From G020353115 sp964389685 (lineage in GTDB: Bacteria; Bacteroidota; Bacteroidia; Bacteroidales; VadinHA17), in NCBI GenBank assembly GCA_964389685.1, contig CAYMFM010000099.1:1-12330 (forward strand): DNA of 12,330 bases, in the 5' to 3' direction. The notes beneath the pieces were generated by a model, which had not been told where the DNA came from, ran no database searches, and saw nothing but the letters and a program-made list of their open reading frames with translations. Below are positions 8,072-12,330 of this stretch, piece after piece. Positions within the stretch are counted from its first letter, which is position 1; each line of letters starts with the position of its first letter. Made by a program: the position numbers and the translations under genes.

Positions 8072-8087
8072 TACAAGTGAAATGCCA
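8072..8087 (-). promoter_or_regulatory. Candidate sigma-54 (-24/-12) promoter for the permease operon
   Basis: Read on the minus strand the site is TGGCATTTCACTTGTA. Against the general sigma-54 consensus TGGYRYR-N4-YYGCW it matches 10 of 12 defined positions with exact spacing. The GG of -24 is intact, but the -12 GC is GT, which may weaken it. The predicted start is near 8061, leaving a 23-nt leader before the permease ATG. The adjacent gene for a GAFTGA-type activator strengthens the call. Confidence 0.5.
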
Positions 8088-8130
8088 TTAACTATAACTG
8101 AAAGATTATCAAAGATTTATTACTAAAGGA

Positions 8131-8161
8131 TTTGATGATAAGTTAAAAAATGTTACATTTG
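8131..8161 (+). promoter_or_regulatory. Bacteroidota primary-sigma promoter for the regulator-kinase operon
   Basis: TTTG at 8131-8134 and TACATTTG at 8154-8161 match the Bacteroidota -33 (TTG) and -7 (TAnnTTTG) boxes, with 19 bp between them as expected. Transcription should start near 8167, about 40 nt before the regulator ATG. The -7 box lies inside the palindrome at 8151-8169, so binding there would block this promoter. Confidence 0.6.
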
Positions 8162-8181
8162 ATGTAACAAAAAGTTACATT
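8151..8181. promoter_or_regulatory. Palindromic operator/enhancer with an extra half-site
   Basis: TGTTACAT (8151-8158) and ATGTAACA (8162-8169) form a perfect 8-bp inverted repeat around TTG. A third half-site, GTTACAT at 8174-8180, is again inverted relative to the second. This is the best candidate site for the Fis-type helix-turn-helix of the adjacent regulator. It is centred about 99 bp upstream of the predicted sigma-54 start, a typical enhancer distance, and it overlaps the housekeeping -7 box of the regulator gene. Confidence 0.5.
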
Positions 8182-8207
8182 CTTAATGTTCCACGGATAA
8201 CATTGCC

Positions 8208-9581
8208 ATGCCTGGGAAAGAGTTACGAGGAAAGATTCTGATCGTGGATGACGATAAGTCATTACTCAGGACGTTACAACTTCTGTTAAAGGATGAGTTT
8301 AACCGGGTAGACACCGTGTCAAATCCGAATCGCATTCCGGAAGAGATATCCTCCGGTAAATATGATGTGGTATTGCTTGACATGAATTTTTCGGCTGGAA
8401 TTCAGACCGGAAATGAAGGAATTTACTGGATGAATGAAATCCTCAAAATGGATCCAACGATGGTGGTGATCCTGATAACGGCATATGGTGATGTAAAGCT
8501 TGCGGTACGGGCCATGAAGGAGGGGGCAACCGATTTCATCGTAAAACCCTGGGAAAATGAGAAACTGATCGCGACCCTGAATACGGGGGTAAAATTGAGG
8601 CATTCGAACCGTAAAATAAGCCAGCTTGAGAATCAGCAGAAAGTAGTGCACAGCGATTTGAACCGCATGTTTCAATTCATTCCCGGAGACTCTCCCCGGA
8701 TGCAGGAGGTGATGAACATCATAAAAAAGGTTGCTTCAACCGATGCCAATGTTCTGCTGCTGGGTGAGAATGGGACAGGTAAAGAGGTAATTGCCCGCGA
8801 AATCCATCTGCAATCGGATAGAAAAGATCAGATCTTTTTATCGGTAGACCTGGGCTCCCTGAGTGAGAACCTGTTTGAAAGCGAACTGTTTGGACATGTA
8901 AAAGGGGCATTTACCGGAGCCGATAGTGACCGTATAGGCCGGTTTGAATCCGCAATGGGCGGAACACTGTTCCTCGATGAAATAGGAAACCTCCCGCTGT
9001 CGCTTCAGGGGAAACTTCTTACGGCAATTCAGCGAAAAAAAATCGTTCCACTGGGATCAACAATGGAACGGCAGATTGATATGAGATTGATCTGTGCAAC
9101 CAACAGGCCCATCTATCAAATGGTGAACGAAAGCCTTTTCCGGGAGGATCTGCTCTACCGGATCAATACCGTTCAGATCGACGTACCCCCCTTGCGAGAG
9201 CGAGAGGAGGATGCTATACACCTGGCAGAGTATTTCTTACTAAAATATTCAAAGAAATACAGAAAGCAGGATCTTAAATTGACCCGGGGTGCCATTCAAA
9301 AACTATTAACCTATTCCTGGCCGGGAAACGTCAGGGAACTGGAGCATACGCTTGAAAAGGCTGTGATCTTATCCGATAAGAATATGCTGACTGAAGATGA
9401 TTTTATTTTTTCTCCCCGACATGAAAAGAAGGAGAAAGAACTTGCAAGCATTGAAGATATTGAACGGTATTATATACTGAAAGCCCTCCAGAAGCACCGG
9501 GGCAAACTCACTGAAGTGGCTAAAGAACTGAACCTTTCGCGCCAGACAATCTACCGAAAATTGAAGAAGTATGGTCTTTAA
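8208..9581 (+). CDS. Sigma-54-dependent NtrC-family response regulator
   Basis: This 457-residue protein has the full NtrC layout. Its receiver domain (about 8-125) has acidic Asp14/Asp15, phospho-acceptor Asp58, Thr91 and Lys113. The AAA+ domain has Walker A GENGTGKE (186-193), the sigma-54-contacting loop GAFTGA (233-238) and Walker B with Asp257-Glu258. A Fis-type helix-turn-helix occupies the last ~45 residues (GKLTEVAKELNLSRQTIYRKL). With all key residues present it should activate sigma-54 promoters by ATP hydrolysis once phosphorylated by the kinase encoded downstream, which overlaps it by 11 bp. The divergent permease operon, with its candidate -24/-12 promoter and upstream palindrome, is the likely target. 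The ATG at 8208 gives the expected receiver N-terminus; no Shine-Dalgarno is seen. A more specific name such as ZraR or AtoC is not justified. Confidence 0.93.
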   Translation: MPGKELRGKILIVDDDKSLLRTLQLLLKDEFNRVDTVSNPNRIPEEISSGKYDVVLLDMNFSAGIQTGNEGIYWMNEILKMDPTMVVILITAYGDVKLAVRAMKEGATDFIVKPWENEKLIATLNTGVKLRHSNRKISQLENQQKVVHSDLNRMFQFIPGDSPRMQEVMNIIKKVASTDANVLLLGENGTGKEVIAREIHLQSDRKDQIFLSVDLGSLSENLFESELFGHVKGAFTGADSDRIGRFESAMGGTLFLDEIGNLPLSLQGKLLTAIQRKKIVPLGSTMERQIDMRLICATNRPIYQMVNESLFREDLLYRINTVQIDVPPLREREEDAIHLAEYFLLKYSKKYRKQDLKLTRGAIQKLLTYSWPGNVRELEHTLEKAVILSDKNMLTEDDFIFSPRHEKKEKELASIEDIERYYILKALQKHRGKLTEVAKELNLSRQTIYRKLKKYGL

Positions 9582-10917
9582 AACCATGTATGTTCATGTT
9601 GTCGTTAGGGTATTAATCATCGTTGGTACCAGCCTTTTGCTGTCGAAGGCAGTTTCTTCCAGTGGATATCTCCATACTGCTATTGTGTTGTCTGTTTTAC
9701 TCCTTTTGGAGACTTTAGAATTATTGCGCTACCTGAACAGGACCAACCGTCAGCTTTCACGCTTCTTTGCATCCCTTCTTGACAGAGGATCCTCCATTCA
9801 TTTGGACAAAAGAGAAACATCAGGATCATACCGGGAACTTACAAAACAGCTGGATGCAGTTAATAGAATCATCCAGACCGAGCGGATGGAGAAAGAAAAG
9901 GAAAAGAATTACCTGGATTACCTGATTGAACATATTGGTGTGGGAGTAATTACATACAAAGAGAGTGGTGATATCGATTTGATCAACCCGGCTGCAAAAA
10001 AGATTTTCAGGGAGAAGAAAATACCAAACCTGGCATACCTGAATACCTTTAATCCTGAATTTAAGGAAACCATAGAAAAGCTCGAGGTGAACCGGCATAC
10101 CCTGCTCTCCATCATTGTTGAAAATGAACTTTTTTACCTGACCGTGCGGAAATCCCTGTTCAAGATCTACGACCAACCCATCTGGCTTATTAACTTTCAG
10201 GATATCAATTCGGAACTGGATAAAAAAGAGCTGGAATCGTGGCAGAAGATCATCCGGGTTCTGACCCATGAGATCATGAGTACCATCTCTCCGGTAACAT
10301 CTTTGTCGGAGCATCTTTTAAAAAAGATTGATGAAACGGAAGCATTGAAAGACCTGAAAAAATTGGAGAGGAAGCACCTGGAGGATATTACCGAAGGATT
10401 GGAGATCATCCATACTCGAGGTAAAGGATTGATGGATTTCGTTCAACATTACCATTCCATGACCCATCTTCCCATACCTGAACCGGAAGAGTTTCATGTA
10501 AAAACTTTCCTTGAAGGAATTGTAAATCTTTTTCGCCCTGAGTGTGAGAAAAAAGGAATAGCAATCAAGCTTGATCTGCAGGAGGGTCTGGTGCTTTGTG
10601 CTGACAATAACCTCATTCAGCAGGTGCTTATCAATATGGTCAAGAACTCCATTCATGCGCTCGCTGAAACAACAGATAAAAAGATATGGATCACGGGAAG
10701 ATCTGATGGCTCTCAAATCCTGATCTCGGTTAAAGACAACGGATGCGGGATCGATAAGGAAAACATGGAAAACATTTTTATTCCTTTTTACACAACAAGA
10801 GAGGAAGGATCGGGAATCGGTTTGAGCCTGGCCAAACAGATCATGCGCCTCCACAATGGCCAGATATCTGTCAAATCAGAACCGGGACAAGGTGCCGAGT
10901 TTGTACTGAAGTTTTAA
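9571..10917 (+). CDS. Membrane sensor histidine kinase, partner of the NtrC-type regulator
   Basis: This is a 448-residue kinase. Two hydrophobic segments (about 7-25 and 33-53) leave only a short extracytoplasmic turn, so there is no classical periplasmic sensor domain. A PAS-like region at about 110-200 (LIEHIGVGVITYKESGDIDLINPAA) may detect the signal. The dimerisation region has the H-box LTHEIMST with phospho-acceptor His233. The ATPase domain shows the N-box with Asn355 and Asn359, the G1 box DNGCG (389-393), the F-box around PFYTTR (405-410) and the G2 box GSGIGL (413-418). All residues for autophosphorylation are present. The ATG overlaps the regulator stop, implying translational coupling; an alternative ATG at 9586 would shorten it by five residues. 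Possible inputs are the bilayer, a small cytosolic ligand, or the permeases, by analogy with transporter-sensing Bce-type kinases. Confidence 0.92.
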   Translation: MVFKTMYVHVVVRVLIIVGTSLLLSKAVSSSGYLHTAIVLSVLLLLETLELLRYLNRTNRQLSRFFASLLDRGSSIHLDKRETSGSYRELTKQLDAVNRIIQTERMEKEKEKNYLDYLIEHIGVGVITYKESGDIDLINPAAKKIFREKKIPNLAYLNTFNPEFKETIEKLEVNRHTLLSIIVENELFYLTVRKSLFKIYDQPIWLINFQDINSELDKKELESWQKIIRVLTHEIMSTISPVTSLSEHLLKKIDETEALKDLKKLERKHLEDITEGLEIIHTRGKGLMDFVQHYHSMTHLPIPEPEEFHVKTFLEGIVNLFRPECEKKGIAIKLDLQEGLVLCADNNLIQQVLINMVKNSIHALAETTDKKIWITGRSDGSQILISVKDNGCGIDKENMENIFIPFYTTREEGSGIGLSLAKQIMRLHNGQISVKSEPGQGAEFVLKF

Positions 10918-10928
10918 TATCTCCGGAA

Positions 10929-10959
10929 ATCCGTCTAGCGGATAACCCGCTTGACGGAT
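10929..10959. repeat. REP-like hairpin after the kinase gene, CCGTC...GACGG type
   Basis: ATCCGTC (10929-10935) pairs with GACGGAT (10953-10959) and AGCGG (10937-10941) with CCGCT (10947-10951). A T-T mismatch separates the stems and the loop is 5 nt. The core 10931-10957 has the same geometry and outer stem as 2423-2449. It begins 12 bp past the kinase stop and may help end or stabilise the transcript, but there is no clear T-tract. Confidence 0.6.
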
Positions 10960-10993
10960 AGTAACAATGCTTTGCATTTGCGGTAATACCGCT

Positions 10994-11008
10994 ATTTCAC
11001 AGGGCCAG
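10994..11008. repeat. ATTTCACAGGGCCAG, second copy
   Basis: This 15-mer is identical to 3205-3219, nearly 8 kb away, and its first 12 bases are the inverse of 3150-3161. Both direct copies lie shortly downstream of a gene end, consistent with an interspersed repeat. Confidence 0.55.
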
Positions 11009-11053
11009 CGGGGGATATTAATTACGCATATTTAAGGAGTATGTAAAATACTC

Positions 11054-11075
11054 TATCCCACTCCAGAGGGGGATA
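11054..11075. repeat. Imperfect palindrome TATCCC/GGGATA
   Basis: Outer arms TATCCC (11054-11059) and GGGATA (11070-11075) and inner arms CTC/GAG pair around CA, with one A-G mismatch. Similar CCCCCTCCAGAGGGGG-type palindromes are, from memory, frequent between Bacteroidota genes. Confidence 0.4.
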
Positions 11076-11278
11076 AAATGTTCGTATAAACGTGGGTGAT
11101 GAGATTTTTGCCCTTCCTGCACTCCGGGTCATTTTCCTGTAATCCAACATAAATTCAAAATTGTCAATATCAACAATCCTTTTCTGCAACATATTCATAT
11201 TCTCCTTATTTTCCGGGGAAATGCTGATATTCATGGAAAGAAAATCTTATCTTCATAATCCGGATAAATCGTTTACGT

Positions 11279-12076
11279 ATGGCTAAATTAAAACTCAAAA
11301 CCAACTTTATCATCGACATCCTGATGTTCCTCTGTCTGTCGGCTATGGCAGGAATTGGTTTGTTGATGAAATACATTCTCATTCCAGGTAAGGACCGGGT
11401 ACTGGTGTATGGGAGAAATGTTGAGCTCTATTTTTGGAATCTTGACCGGCATCAATGGGGAACCATTCACCTGATCGTTTCTTTTTGTATGCTTGGGTTG
11501 TTGGGAATTCACATCATCCTTCACTGGAAAGCAGTCATTTTACAGTTCAAATCCTGGGTTACTAAAAAAAGTTTCCGCCGGGCTTTAACGGTGATCTTTG
11601 TCATCATCTGTTTTGTGCTGGTCTATTTGCCGTTCAGGATAAATCCACAGGTTGAAGATTTTGAGGCGGGGCGGGGCAGGTATTACCTGGAGCGTCATGG
11701 TATCGAGAGGTTACAGCCTGCAGAACGAGAAGATAAGATAGAGCAATCCACTGAACCGGAAATGGAAATTGAAGAACCTGTCCCTGAGGGAGGAGAAGCA
11801 ATCAGGGCTCAACCGGAAGAACCGGCAGTGGTTGAGGGGAGAGAAGAGCATGAAGAACATGAGGAGCATGATTCAACGATTGATGTGCAGGGCTTTATGA
11901 CCCTGAAGGAGGTTTCTGAAAATTATCAGGTCCCCGTCAGTCACATTAAAAGTAAATTGGACATTCCCTTGTCAGTATCCGATAATGAGCGCTTGGGAAG
12001 GCTCCGCCGAACCTATGGTTTTACGATGAGTGATGTCAGGGATATTATTATTGCCTATAAAAACGCTCAAAAGTAG
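11279..12076 (+). CDS. DUF4405-like membrane protein with His-containing acidic linker and C-terminal helical domain
   Basis: This 265-residue protein has three membrane segments (about 11-33, 61-82, 102-119). The first two, with RHQWGTIH and GIHIILHW between and within them, match the DUF4405 / cytochrome b561-like pattern. His58, His64, His78 and His82 are candidate haem or quinone-site ligands. The loop before helix 2 contains the family-like NLDRHQWG. After helix 3 comes a charged Glu/Pro-rich linker (about 125-198) ending in EEHEEHEEHD (189-198), which could bind metal. A compact helical domain at about 203-263 (MTLKEVSENYQVP, then YGFTMSDVRDII) resembles tails seen on some 4Fe-4S and cytochrome-b-like proteins. 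A role in membrane electron transfer is inferred, not shown. No redox partner gene is in the window, and no good promoter was recognised upstream. Confidence 0.7.
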   Translation: MAKLKLKTNFIIDILMFLCLSAMAGIGLLMKYILIPGKDRVLVYGRNVELYFWNLDRHQWGTIHLIVSFCMLGLLGIHIILHWKAVILQFKSWVTKKSFRRALTVIFVIICFVLVYLPFRINPQVEDFEAGRGRYYLERHGIERLQPAEREDKIEQSTEPEMEIEEPVPEGGEAIRAQPEEPAVVEGREEHEEHEEHDSTIDVQGFMTLKEVSENYQVPVSHIKSKLDIPLSVSDNERLGRLRRTYGFTMSDVRDIIIAYKNAQK

Positions 12077-12079
12077 ATT

Positions 12080-12132
12080 TTCGTCGCTCGATTTTTCCAA
12101 TGGAATCGCTTTGCGAAAATTCGGGCGACGAA
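12080..12132. repeat. Long imperfect inverted repeat after the DUF4405-like gene
   Basis: CGTCGCTCGATTTTTC (12082-12097) pairs with GAAAATTCGGGCGACG (12115-12130) with one wobble and one mismatch, extended by two T-A pairs on the outside. It begins 4 bp past the stop codon. On the + strand it is not followed by a T-run, so it is a weak terminator candidate at best. Confidence 0.5.
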
Positions 12133-12227
12133 TCAAAATGCATTCAAAGTCGCACTCCGGGTTCCCAGGAAAGGATTTCCCGGTGAATATCTTTCCAGTT
12201 GGACCTTATTCTACATGGACACATTTA

Positions 12228-12275
12228 CCCCAGGCTGCGCCTGGGGCTATTCATATTTAGACCCCTTCAGGGTCT
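12228..12275. repeat. CCCCAGGC hairpin, copy 2, followed by AGACCC/GGGTCT hairpin
   Basis: CCCCAGGC (12228-12235) and GCCTGGGG (12239-12246) form a stem with a TGC loop, repeating the stem at 2531-2550. Thirteen bases later AGACCC (12259-12264) and GGGTCT (12270-12275) form a second stem with a CTTCA loop. In the first copy the same order appears, but the second hairpin is decayed to GACCCTTAG. Confidence 0.6.
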
Positions 12276-12330
12276 CTTGAGTTTGGCTAATTTCTCATGT
12301 AAAACATTGCCGAAGTATTATGGTTTGCCG

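Larger units (their letters stand above)
10918..11278. other. 361-bp gap with REP-like elements, no credible gene
   Basis: The gap holds the hairpin at 10929-10959, the shared 15-mer at 10994-11008 and an imperfect TATCCC/GGGATA palindrome at 11054-11075. A 70-codon open frame on the minus strand (11022-11234) has no recognisable family, and its C-terminal third is read through the palindrome, so I do not call it a gene. No confident promoter for the gene at 11279 was found. Confidence 0.55.

Noticed and set aside
11022..11234. 70-codon open frame on the minus strand
   Set aside because: The C-terminal third is translated from the TATCCC/GGGATA palindrome, there is no recognisable domain, and no promoter or partner gene is visible.
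12030..12260. 76-codon open frame on the plus strand
   Set aside because: It overlaps the end of the DUF4405-like gene in another frame and then crosses two hairpins; it looks accidental.

Overview
The window looks like a chromosomal segment of a Bacteroidota bacterium, probably a free-living or marine Bacteroidales/Marinilabiliales-type organism. The clues are start codons without Shine-Dalgarno sequences, one near-perfect Bacteroidota primary promoter (TTTG, 19 bp, TACATTTG), doubled MacB/FtsX permeases of about 785 residues, and many short interspersed hairpins of the kind common between genes in this phylum. No rRNA, tRNA, CRISPR array, phage gene or transposase is visible. The assignment rests on motifs and composition, not on a database search.

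Layout: (1) 1-884 is gene-poor and AT-rich, then rich in palindromes. (2) 885-2399 (+) encodes a lipoprotein resembling six-hairpin (alpha/alpha) glycosidases. (3) 2400-3287 holds no credible gene but is packed with direct and inverted repeats. (4) 3288-5648 and 5684-8038 (both -) are tandem paralogous ABC permeases with no ATPase gene in the window. (5) 8039-8207 is a short divergent regulatory region. (6) 8208-9581 (+) is an NtrC-type sigma-54 response regulator, overlapped by 11 bp by its histidine kinase at 9571-10917 (+). (7) 10918-11278 is a repeat-bearing gap. (8) 11279-12076 (+) is a DUF4405-like membrane protein with an acidic, His-containing linker and a small C-terminal helical domain. 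(9) 12077-12330 is another hairpin cluster.

The most coherent unit is 3288-10917. The kinase and response regulator are transcribed away from the permease pair. The 169-bp gap contains a plausible housekeeping promoter for the regulator-kinase operon and a near-consensus sigma-54 -24/-12 promoter for the permeases. A perfect 8-bp inverted repeat (TGTTACAT-TTG-ATGTAACA) overlies the -7 box of the first promoter and is centred about 99 bp upstream of the start predicted for the second. One site could therefore act as enhancer for the permeases and as autoregulatory operator for the regulator. This is a sequence-based model, not a demonstrated fact.

The intergenic regions share several families of short hairpins across up to 10 kb of the window. 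They look like REP-type non-autonomous repeats; no REP-associated transposase is present here.
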